This document shows positions 1 to 7,100 of a DNA stretch of 8,077 nt, in pieces. The position numbers and the translations under genes are program-made. Within the stretch, counting starts at the first letter, position 1. Each line of letters starts with the position of its first letter. The notes under the pieces are model-generated. The model was not told the DNA's origin, ran no database searches, and saw nothing but the letters and a program-made list of their open reading frames with translations. Origin of the DNA: an uncultured Gammaproteobacteria bacterium (lineage in GTDB: Bacteria > Pseudomonadota > Gammaproteobacteria > GCA-001735895); NCBI GenBank assembly GCA_937980285.1, contig CALJQI010000012.1, forward strand, positions 1 through 8,077, given 5' to 3'.

Positions 1-1325
1 TGCCAGATGTCTTCGTTATCGTTGATCGCCTCCCAGGTCCGCGCCAGTATGCCGGCCCGCCGCTGGCAAAAGTCGTGCGCGTGGAAATCGCTCGCGCGGT
101 ATTGAAACGGATTGAAAAATGCGCCTGCCAGCGGTGCGAACAGGGCGTCCCAGATCAGTAACCCGAGGACCCCGTTGAAAAGGCTGTTTTCGAGAAAATA
201 ACAGCATTCTTTCTGCTCCAGCGCGTCGTAGTATTCGGCGACCGCGGTCTCGACCGAGTCGTGATAGTCGAGCTCGAGATCGAGTACTTCGGGCCGGTGG
301 TCGTTTTTCAGGCGATCGATTGGCGGGGGGCAATCGAAACCATGGCGCCTGGCCAGCCGCGCGCCGAACATGCAGGCGAACTGAAGCTCGTCCTCGTCCA
401 GCGGCGCATCGATGATCTGCACGCAATCTGCCAGCGCCTGGCGATGATCCCCGAGCCTGTCGTGAATGCGCGCCACCCGCTCGCGGCTCGGCGGCAGGGG
501 ACAGCGCCGGTAAAGCGCGAGCGCCGCCGGCAACTGTTCGATGCGCTCGAACTGGCGCGCGATTTCGTATCGCAGGCGTTCGCTCTTGCGGTATGCCGGG
601 CTACGCGCTTCGATGTCGTCGGGAATCAGGTCGTGGATTTCATGCAGCACAGCGGGGTCGGTAATATCGCTCAGACCGTAGAGGGTTTCCAGCTGGTAAA
701 GCAACCAGTGCTGACGGATCTGCAGGCCGTTTTGGTAGGGGCGATGGCGGTGATCGATTTGATAGCTTTCGAACTGATACAGGCCAAGGTCGCGCAGTAC
801 GAAATCGGTCATCGACTGGTTCAGATTGCCGAAGAACAACATTTGCAGAATCAGGTAATCGTCGCGCCGCAGCAGCTGGACCAGGCAGTCGCTGGCGGCG
901 AGTTCGTCGAACCAGCGGCTGTCCTCCTGCCCCAGCAGCGTTGCTTCGAGCTGATCGCGCCGAAGACTGTTCAACCGCTGTTTGTCTTTTACGCGTGCGA
1001 GTAGCTCAGCTTTGGTGAACAGCGACAACAGCAGCGCGTGTTCGATGTCGTCGTCGAGCGCGACCAGACCGGCCTGCGCCAGTATCTCCAGCGCTGCTTC
1101 GATGGATTCGATCTCGGTATAGTTCAGTTTGCTTGCGCGATACCAGTCGTGACTGCGGTTGTACAGGCGAATGCACAGCTTTTGCGCGTCCGCGTCCAGT
1201 TCGGCGAAGCGTTCAAGAAACTCGAGCTGCTGCTGGTCGAGTATGTCGTCGTAAACCCTGGAAACATGTCCGAAAAGGGTCAGTACGTTGTCGAGGTAAT
1301 AGTCTTGGGGTAAGTCAGGCAGCAT
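1..1325 (-). CDS. FAN1-like VRR-NUC domain nuclease, N-terminal part (runs off left edge)
   Basis: Minus-strand reading gives 441 codons without a stop from ATG at 1325 to the window edge. An in-frame TGA (1334-1332) lies three codons upstream, so the start is at or after 1325. There is no clear Shine-Dalgarno sequence. The N-terminus (YYLDNVLTLFGHV near residue 9, then DAQKLCIRLYNR near 46) and a winged-helix-like stretch resemble bacterial FAN1 homologues. Residues about 255-300 look like TPR helices (ARQFERIEQLPAALALYRRC; RLGDHRQAL). Residues 377-409 (FLENSLFNGVLGLLIWDALF, then AFFNPFQ) match the start of the VRR-NUC nuclease core. Glu379 probably corresponds to the first metal-binding Glu. 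The PD-(E/D)xK half would lie off the window. Known role of the family: structure-specific 5'-flap nuclease and phosphodiesterase acting in interstrand crosslink repair. Bacterial members are about 550 residues, so roughly the last fifth is missing. It is divergent from lexA. Family assignment is confident; activity is inferred. Confidence 0.86.
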   Translation of the reverse strand, partial: MLPDLPQDYYLDNVLTLFGHVSRVYDDILDQQQLEFLERFAELDADAQKLCIRLYNRSHDWYRASKLNYTEIESIEAALEILAQAGLVALDDDIEHALLLSLFTKAELLARVKDKQRLNSLRRDQLEATLLGQEDSRWFDELAASDCLVQLLRRDDYLILQMLFFGNLNQSMTDFVLRDLGLYQFESYQIDHRHRPYQNGLQIRQHWLLYQLETLYGLSDITDPAVLHEIHDLIPDDIEARSPAYRKSERLRYEIARQFERIEQLPAALALYRRCPLPPSRERVARIHDRLGDHRQALADCVQIIDAPLDEDELQFACMFGARLARRHGFDCPPPIDRLKNDHRPEVLDLELDYHDSVETAVAEYYDALEQKECCYFLENSLFNGVLGLLIWDALFAPLAGAFFNPFQYRASDFHAHDFCQRRAGILARTWEAINDNEDIW

Positions 1326-1355
1326 CTGGTTTCATATTCTACATCAGGCGCCTGG

Positions 1356-1387
1356 ATATAACACTGTTGCATACAACGGTGTTATAT
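1356..1387. promoter_or_regulatory. Putative LexA operator: 32-bp imperfect dyad with SOS-box-like core
   Basis: This inverted repeat pairs 14 of 16 positions around a centre between 1371 and 1372. The outer arms are ATATAACAC (1356-1364) and GTGTTATAT (1379-1387), and the inner arms are GTTG and CAAC. The core at 1364-1379 reads CTGT-TGCATACA-ACGG, one base off the enterobacterial CTGT-N8-ACAG SOS box and sharing the same centre as the larger dyad. It lies 14 bp upstream of the lexA start and 30 bp from the start of the divergent FAN1-like gene. Autoregulation by LexA is typical of the family. Binding here, and control of both genes, are inferred from position and symmetry. Confidence 0.78.
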
Positions 1388-1395
1388 ATTATATT
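1367..1395 (+). promoter_or_regulatory. Candidate sigma70 promoter of the lexA-imuA-imuB-dnaE2 operon
   Basis: TTGCAT (1367-1372) and TATATT (1390-1395) are separated by 17 bp and match the -35 and -10 consensus at 4 and 5 of 6 positions. The -35 box sits at the centre of the LexA-like dyad and the spacer covers the dyad's right arm, so a bound repressor should block RNA polymerase. A start about 7 bases after the -10 box would fall at or next to the lexA ATG (1402), implying a leaderless or nearly leaderless message. A second TATATT at 1385-1390 has no good -35 partner. Confidence 0.5.
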
Positions 1396-1401
1396 CCCGC
1401 C

Positions 1402-2061
1402 ATGGAATCGCTCACCGACATCCAGCAGGCAGTTTACGACTATACCCGCCAGGTCTTGCGCCAGGGGCGTCCGTTCCCTTCGTTGCGCGATATCGCAGGC
1501 CATTTCGGTTTTCAGCACACCACGGCGCGGTTTCACCTCAAGGCGTTGGAGAAAAAGGGCTTCATCCGGCAGCGTTCGCAGCGCGTTTCCGATTACATGT
1601 TGACCTGTGATGGGTTGACCTGTGATGGGTTGACCGACGATGGTTTGATCGATGAAATGACGGTCGATCAGGTACGGGGCGGCGCCGACGCCTTCGACCT
1701 GGTGGCGAGGATTCCCGCCGGCGCGCCGTTGCCGGTTTTCGATGAAACCCGCGAATCGTTCTCGGTAACGCATGATTTTTTTGGCGGCGGCGACATCCTC
1801 GCGATTCGCGTAATCGGTGACAGCATGTCGGGTGATTCCATCGCCGAGGGCGACATTGCGATGATCAAGCGACAGTCCGAGGCAAACAAGGGCGATATTC
1901 TGGCCTTGCGTATCGAAGACGAAATTACCCTCAAGCGTATTGAGCTACGGGGTGACCGGGCACGCTTGCTGCCGTCGAATCCGCTACACGAAGTTCGCAC
2001 CGTTAGCGCCGCCCAGCTCGAGATTCTCGGCAAGCTGGTCGGCATCGTGCGCAAGGTTTAA
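1402..2061 (+). CDS. lexA: LexA-type SOS repressor, self-cleaving (S24 peptidase family)
   Basis: 219 residues, a little longer than the about 200 of E. coli LexA. The N-terminal winged helix (residues about 1-62; LTDIQQAVYDY, SLRDIAGHFGF, HLKALEKKGFI) is the DNA-binding domain. Its recognition-helix region, QHTTARFHLKAL, differs from the E. coli sequence. The C-terminal autoprotease has the cleavage site Ala106-Gly107 (IPAGAPLPVFD), catalytic Ser141 (VIGDSMSGDS) and Lys178 (EITLKRI), so RecA-stimulated self-cleavage should work. The hinge holds an unusual pentapeptide repeat (residues 67-86), which contains the protein's only two cysteines. The start at 1402 gives the normal LexA N-terminus, but no Shine-Dalgarno sequence precedes it. 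This fits a leaderless transcript. As first gene of the mutasome operon it is probably the cassette-specific repressor, comparable to LexA2 of pseudomonads. A second, housekeeping LexA elsewhere in the genome cannot be excluded. Confidence 0.95.
   Translation: MESLTDIQQAVYDYTRQVLRQGRPFPSLRDIAGHFGFQHTTARFHLKALEKKGFIRQRSQRVSDYMLTCDGLTCDGLTDDGLIDEMTVDQVRGGADAFDLVARIPAGAPLPVFDETRESFSVTHDFFGGGDILAIRVIGDSMSGDSIAEGDIAMIKRQSEANKGDILALRIEDEITLKRIELRGDRARLLPSNPLHEVRTVSAAQLEILGKLVGIVRKV
1600..1659 (+). repeat. Tandem 15-bp repeat, four units, inside the lexA hinge
   Basis: Units start at 1600, 1615, 1630 and 1645. The first two are identical (TTGACCTGTGATGGG), the third matches at 11 of 15 positions, and the fourth is decayed (10 of 15 matches to the third). 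In the lexA frame they encode LTCDG, LTCDG, LTDDG and LIDEM (residues 67-86), an acidic linker between the winged helix and the protease domain. The 15-bp unit keeps the reading frame, so copy-number change would only lengthen or shorten the hinge. The identity of the first two units suggests recent duplication. Confidence 0.93.
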
Positions 2062-2077
2062 GGCGGGTACCGCTGGC

Positions 2078-2725
2078 ATGGCCTCACTCCCTGCGCAATT
2101 TGCCGATTCTTCGCTGCAGCAACAGTTGCAGTCCGCGCGCTCGCTCAAGCAGCAACTTTCGAAGCAGCCGCAGGCGCTGTACTCGGGAATCGAGGCGCTG
2201 GACGACTGTTTCAAACAGGTCAGGCCCGGCGACCTGATCGAATGGGGGATTCCCCCCGGTCTCAATGGCCGGCTGATTCCGCTGCAGTTGCTTAAACACC
2301 AGATCCCCCTGAGCGTGTGGATTTATCACCACCACGGCCTCGGCGTTTTTGCTTCCAGCTGGATTAGCCACGGGGTCGATATGCAGCGCCTGTTTTTCAT
2401 TTGTTCGGAGAATCCGGTGAGCGAGTTGCGGCCGATTTTTCTCGAAGACACCTTCAGGCGCATCATTATCGATGCGCCGCGAAGGTTTAGTGACGGCGAC
2501 ATGGCTTTTGTCAGTCAGCAGGCGCGCGAGCACGGCCAGATAGTGTTCCTGATTCGGCATTATTTTCTCAGTCAGAAGAACGGTAATCCTCACGCCAGCC
2601 TGCGCATCAACACCTGGCAAAGCGGCAAGCGCTGTTTTTCGCTACAGCTGATCAAGGGGCCTGTCAGCGGCAGGATTACGCTGCCCTATCGCGCCGTGGC
2701 CGAGGAGCATGGCCGTTACAACTAA
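2078..2725 (+). CDS. imuA: ImuA, RecA/SulA-like mutasome accessory protein
   Basis: 215 residues from ATG 2078, 16 bp after the lexA stop; AAGG overlaps that stop but is far (about 14 bp) from the ATG. The protein starts with a Gln-rich, probably helical segment (residues 11-32), followed by SGIEALDDCF (36-45) and GDLIEWGIPPGLNGR (51-65). The latter sits where RecA has its Walker A loop but lacks the GKT/GKS residues. A Walker B-like strand, RRIIIDAP (127-134), and a later core strand QIVFLIR (154-160) follow. This pattern fits gammaproteobacterial ImuA, a RecA-fold protein that need not bind ATP. Known role: with ImuB it brings DnaE2 to stalled forks for mutagenic translesion synthesis. Its position directly before the imuB and dnaE2 homologues supports the assignment. 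Overall similarity to familiar ImuA proteins appears low. Confidence 0.82.
   Translation: MASLPAQFADSSLQQQLQSARSLKQQLSKQPQALYSGIEALDDCFKQVRPGDLIEWGIPPGLNGRLIPLQLLKHQIPLSVWIYHHHGLGVFASSWISHGVDMQRLFFICSENPVSELRPIFLEDTFRRIIIDAPRRFSDGDMAFVSQQAREHGQIVFLIRHYFLSQKNGNPHASLRINTWQSGKRCFSLQLIKGPVSGRITLPYRAVAEEHGRYN
2702..2707 (+). promoter_or_regulatory. GAGGAG element at the imuA-imuB junction, bearing on the imuB start
   Basis: GAGGAG lies within the last codons of imuA. It is only one base before the first imuB ATG (2709), which is too close for normal use, and 19 bases before the next in-frame ATG (2727, residue 7), which is too far. No other ribosome-binding sequence precedes 2727. The imuA stop (2723-2725) lies between the two ATGs, so imuB is probably translated by ribosomes terminating on imuA, and either ATG could be used. 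Confidence 0.4.
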
Positions 2726-4169
2726 TATGCAAACCCGGGTTATCGACCTCGCCGAACTGCGTGCCGAGGATGATTTCCCAGCCTATGCGGCGGTATTCAG
2801 CACCACCGCGGGCAATCCCTTCGTGCTGTCGCCGACGGCGATGCGATGGAGCGACCGTATCAGCCTGTCACGGCTCGGCGATTGCAGGTCTTTCTGGCTC
2901 AATCAGAAAAAAAAACTGCGCTGTAAACTGATTGACCTGTTCGCTCCCCTGTTGCAGTACCACTACGGGGACGACTATGTCGCGGTTTTCGGCGAGCATC
3001 CATGGCAATGCCTGCTGTACCTGGAATATCAGCTCAAGCACCAGGCGCGGGGTCTCTATCTGTTGCAAAGCCGGCTTAATCGAAACGTTTACAAGACGCT
3101 GGACTGGGACTGCTGGTTCGGCGCGCAAAGCCTGCTGGCGGAGCATCTGCATACAATCAACGCGCGTGGATTTCGACGCCAGACTTTCACCGCCAGGCAA
3201 GCCCGGATGCGGCGCTTTGTTCAGCGTATCGGCGTTGCCGCGCCGTATGAAATGAACGCCGCCGAGGCCAACGCTATTCAGCGACGCTTCGGCAAGTGGC
3301 TCGGCCTGATCTGGCAATGGAGTTTTACCGATTCGAGCGAGCTGCAGTTTTTCCCGTGGATTACCCTGCGCCAGGAAAGATTGCCCACGGTAGAGCGCGA
3401 CCTCGAGTACCCGGTTAACCAGTGGTCCTGTATCGAGGTCCTGCTGCGCGAAGACCTGATGCGCTTATGCGACCAGTTCAAGCGAGACGATTGCCAGCAT
3501 ATCAATCGAATGGAGTGGGAAATAATCCTGTTCAACCAGCAAAAGGTTACGGTTGAGCTGTCATTTCGTTACCCTTACTCGCTGCATCGCGATCAACCCG
3601 GTTTCGATACTGCGCTGTACCAGGCCCGGTATCTTTACCAGGACCTGATCTCCAGGCTGCAGGCGCGCGATACCGATCTCGATCTGCCGGAGACCATGCC
3701 GTTCTTGAGCTGGCGGATTGAAGTCCGTGAACGACTTATGCTGGCGCCGTCGTTAATGGATCTGTTTGCGCGAGATTGCGACCAGGTCGATTATCAGCGC
3801 GTGATGGCGTTGCAGAACAAGTTGCCGCTGGCCTTTGAATGTTACCAGTCGGACGCCAGTTTTTTTCCTGAACAGTCTTTCAGTTCCGTTGGCGTCGGTG
3901 AATCCGTCGTGACCGATTTCGATCACCGTGCATGGTCCTGCGGCGCAAGCAACAAGCCATTGTTTTTCTATGACCCAGCCCGGCCCATCGAAAATCCCGG
4001 CCAGGTACAGAAAGTATTCCTCGAACGCAGTTCCAACCAGTGGTGGTTAAGCGAAGATGCGATGCATTCGATTCGTGATTATTTCATCCTCAAGGACCGC
4101 AATGGCAGGTCCAGCTGGGCTTTTCGCACAGGCGACGGCGCATGGTTCAAGCAGGGCGAATTCTCCTGA
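2709..4169 (+). CDS. imuB: Divergent ImuB, inactive Y-family polymerase-like mutasome hub
   Basis: 486 residues, the usual ImuB length, in the ImuB slot between imuA and dnaE2. The C-terminal half fits ImuB. An AAEANAIQRRFGKWL stretch (184-198) is followed by DLEYPV (231-236), a little-finger-like region (about 237-345), then SWRIEVRERLML and SLMDLF (334-353). The characteristic tail has RDYFILKDRNGRSSWAFR (456-473) and AWFKQGEFS (478-486). The N-terminal half is hard to recognise: the usual opening strand, the Y-family metal-binding motifs and an SIDE-like motif are not seen. CLLYLEYQL (101-109) may be a remnant of the palm. ImuB is known to be catalytically dead and to bridge ImuA, DnaE2 and the beta clamp. 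The clamp-binding position reads LMDLF (349-353) instead of the QxxLF type, without the key Gln. The start is uncertain between 2709 and 2727. An alternative reading is a protein that replaced the ImuB N-terminus. Confidence 0.78.
   Translation: MAVTTNMQTRVIDLAELRAEDDFPAYAAVFSTTAGNPFVLSPTAMRWSDRISLSRLGDCRSFWLNQKKKLRCKLIDLFAPLLQYHYGDDYVAVFGEHPWQCLLYLEYQLKHQARGLYLLQSRLNRNVYKTLDWDCWFGAQSLLAEHLHTINARGFRRQTFTARQARMRRFVQRIGVAAPYEMNAAEANAIQRRFGKWLGLIWQWSFTDSSELQFFPWITLRQERLPTVERDLEYPVNQWSCIEVLLREDLMRLCDQFKRDDCQHINRMEWEIILFNQQKVTVELSFRYPYSLHRDQPGFDTALYQARYLYQDLISRLQARDTDLDLPETMPFLSWRIEVRERLMLAPSLMDLFARDCDQVDYQRVMALQNKLPLAFECYQSDASFFPEQSFSSVGVGESVVTDFDHRAWSCGASNKPLFFYDPARPIENPGQVQKVFLERSSNQWWLSEDAMHSIRDYFILKDRNGRSSWAFRTGDGAWFKQGEFS
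2907..2915 (+). repeat. Run of nine A within imuB
   Basis: Nine consecutive A encode Lys67-Lys68-Lys69 of ImuB. Such a run can cause polymerase slippage. A one-base change would shift translation out of frame and end the protein early, removing the little finger and tail. As read here the gene is in frame. Confidence 0.9.
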
Positions 4170-4178
4170 TCAGAAGTC

Positions 4179-7100
4179 ATGTTCAGGCACTTTAATGAAT
4201 GGCTCTGCAAGACCAACTTCAGTTTTTTGCAGGGTGCATCCCACCCGAGAGATTTGATCGAGCGCGCCAGTGGGCTCGGCTACGGGTCGCTTTGCATCAA
4301 TGACTTCGACGGCGCCTACGGGCTGGCGCGCTGCTATCGTGAACTCGAATACCTGAAGCAGCGGCAAGCCTCCGGCCTGAAGTTGAACTACGGCGCCGAG
4401 ATTCACTTGCGGCGCGATCACGACTTGCCGTTACTGCTGCAGGATACGCTGTCGCTGGTGGCGCAGGACCAGCGGGGTTATACCAATCTCAACCGTTTAC
4501 TCAGTTACGCTCACCGAAAGGGCAAGGATTACGCCAATGTTCCGTTGGAGAAGCTTCTCGACAGCGATGTCGATGGCTTGCTGGCGATACAGCCGATGCG
4601 TGGACTGCTGCGCAGCCAGCAGGGCTTCGATCGGCATGCTGAATTGAAGCAGCTTTTCGACGGCAGGTATTTTCTCGCCATCAGCCGGCATTTGCATCCC
4701 GCTGAAGATAGATGGATCAGGCGCAGCCTGAAGATCGCCCGGCAGCACGGGCTCGAGTATATCCTGAGCCAGGATGCGTTTTTCCATGATCGTCGGCAAA
4801 AATGCGTCAGTGACCTGTTGCAGGCGATTCGCACCAACCGCCAGTTCGACAAATGCTGCGAGCACTTTTTTCCCAATGCCGAACGCTGTTTGCACAGGGC
4901 CGACGAGTTACAGCGCCTTTTTGCCCCGATTCCCGCTTATCGCAAGGCGCTGGATTTATCGCGAGAGTTGAACCGCTGTTGCCGGTTCGGCCTCGAGCAA
5001 CTGGGTTACAACTACCCGAAGGAAATGATTCCCCCCGGTCATGATGCGCATTCCTACCTGACCTTGCTGGTGAGGCAGGGGGCGCGCGATAAGTTCGATA
5101 ATCAGCCACCCGATAAAATTCTGCGACAGCTCGAACATGAGCTGGAACTGATCGGCAAGCTCGATTTTGCCGATTATTTTCTAACCGTGTGGGACATTGT
5201 CAGCTGGGCGCGGCAACAGCAAATCCTGTGTCAGGGCAGGGGTTCTGCGGCCAACTCCAGTGTCTGTTTCGTGCTCGGTATCACTTCGGTCAATCCCGAT
5301 CAGTTTGACTTGCTGTTCGAGCGATTCGTCAGTATGGAACGTGGCGATCCACCCGATATCGATGTCGATTTCGAACACGAGCGACGCGAAGAAGTGATTC
5401 AGTACATTTACCGGCGCTACGGTCGCGAGCGCGCCGCAATGGTGGCCAACGTGATCACCTTCAGGGGCAAGGGCGCGTTACGCGCCGTCGGCAAAGCGCT
5501 GGGCGCCGATGACAGCCTGTTGAAGCAAATGTCCAAAATCGCGTCGAGCCGTTACTACCGCGGCGCCGGCACCGAAAATATCGTGATGGCGTTGAAGAAT
5601 GATTACGAACGGCAAAATCCGCAGGCCCGAAAAATCAGCTGGCAGTTATGGATGCAGCTCAGCGAAAAATTGCACGGATTTCCGCGCCACCTCGGGATTC
5701 ATTCCGGCGGATTCATGCTCGCCGACAAGCCACTGGATTGCCTGTTGCCGCAGGAGCCGGCAACGATGCAGGGCCGTAGCGTGATCCAGTGGTGCAAGGA
5801 AGATATCGAGGCGTTGGGATTTTTCAAGATCGACGTGCTGAGTCTCGGTATGTTGTCGGCGATACGTAAATGTTTCGACTATGTGCAGCATTACTATGGC
5901 CAGGCGTTGCGGCTGGATTCGATCCCTGATGACGATCAGCCGACCTACGCGATGATTCAAAAGGCCGATACCGTCGGTACTTTCCAGATCGAGTCACGCG
6001 CGCAAATGTCGATGCTGCCACGGCTCAAGCCGGCCTGTTTTTACGATCTGGTTATCGAGGTCGCGATTATCCGCCCGGGTCCGATCCAGGGAAAGGTGAT
6101 TCATCCATTTCTGGCCCGGCGCGAGGGGCTGGAACCGGTAACCTACCCGGATGAGCGCTTGCGGCCAATACTGAAGCGCACGCTCGGCATCGCAATTTTC
6201 CAGGAACAGGCGATGCGAATTGCAATCGCGGTGGGAAATTTTAGCGCCGGGGAAGCCAATGAGTTGCGCAAGAAAATCGGTGCCTGGGGAATCAAGGATT
6301 TCAATCGAGACCTGAATCCGCTGCTGCTCAAGCTGGAGCGGGGGATGCGCGAAAATGGCGTCGAGCCTGAATTTGCCGAGCAGATTCTCGGGCAGATGAA
6401 GGGATTCGCCGAGTATGGGTTCCCGGAGTCGCACGCGGTTTCTTTTTCCCTGATCGCCTATGCTTCCTGTTATCTCAAATGCCACTACCCGGCGGCGTTT
6501 TACATCTCGGTGCTCAATTCGCAGCCGATGGGATTCTATTCGCCGCATGCGCTTTTACAGGCTGCCCGTCGCGAGGGTATCGAGCTGCTGCCGATTTCGC
6601 TGAATCACTCGAACTGGGATCACCGGCTGGAAAAGCCTTCGCCTCGAGGACAATACTCGATTCGCCTGGGATTTCGTCTGATTAACGGCCTGGCCGAAGC
6701 CAGCGCGGAGAAGATTATCGAGCAGCGCCAGCGCACTGGCGGCTGGACCCGATTCGAGGATCTTGTCCGAGACTGCGAGCTGGCGCGGGATGACTTGACC
6801 GCGCTGGCGGCATCGAATCTGTTCGACATTTTTGCAGATTCCCGTTCGGATGCGTTATGGAGAGCGGAAGCGGCGCCGGCTAAGCCGATGCTGGATAGTG
6901 TCGATGATGCCATCGAGTGGAAAAAAGAAGCGAAACTGGAGTCGATACAGAAAGATTTTCGCGCCTTCAAGACCAGCCTGGAGCAGCATCCGGTTGCGGT
7001 TATCCGGCAGCAGCAGTGGCCGTATCCGGTCGCGGTTGAAAAGTTCAGGCTGTCCAGCCAGTTGATCGAAGTGCCCGCCGATACCGATGTCTTTGCCTTT

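Noticed and set aside
261..1313. Long plus-strand open frames (261-1004 and 1038-1313)
   Set aside because: They lie antisense to the FAN1-like gene, whose 441 uninterrupted codons show family motifs. The plus-strand translations show no domain and are shadows.
1336..1341. TAGAAT on the minus strand as a -10 box for the FAN1-like gene
   Set aside because: It matches 5 of 6 consensus bases and is well placed, but no acceptable -35 box lies 16-18 bp upstream. Too weak to list as a promoter.
1940..2077. Upstream extension of imuA to an ATG at 1940 inside lexA
   Set aside because: It would overlap the well-conserved lexA C-terminus in another frame and adds no ImuA-like sequence. ATG 2078 fits the family better.
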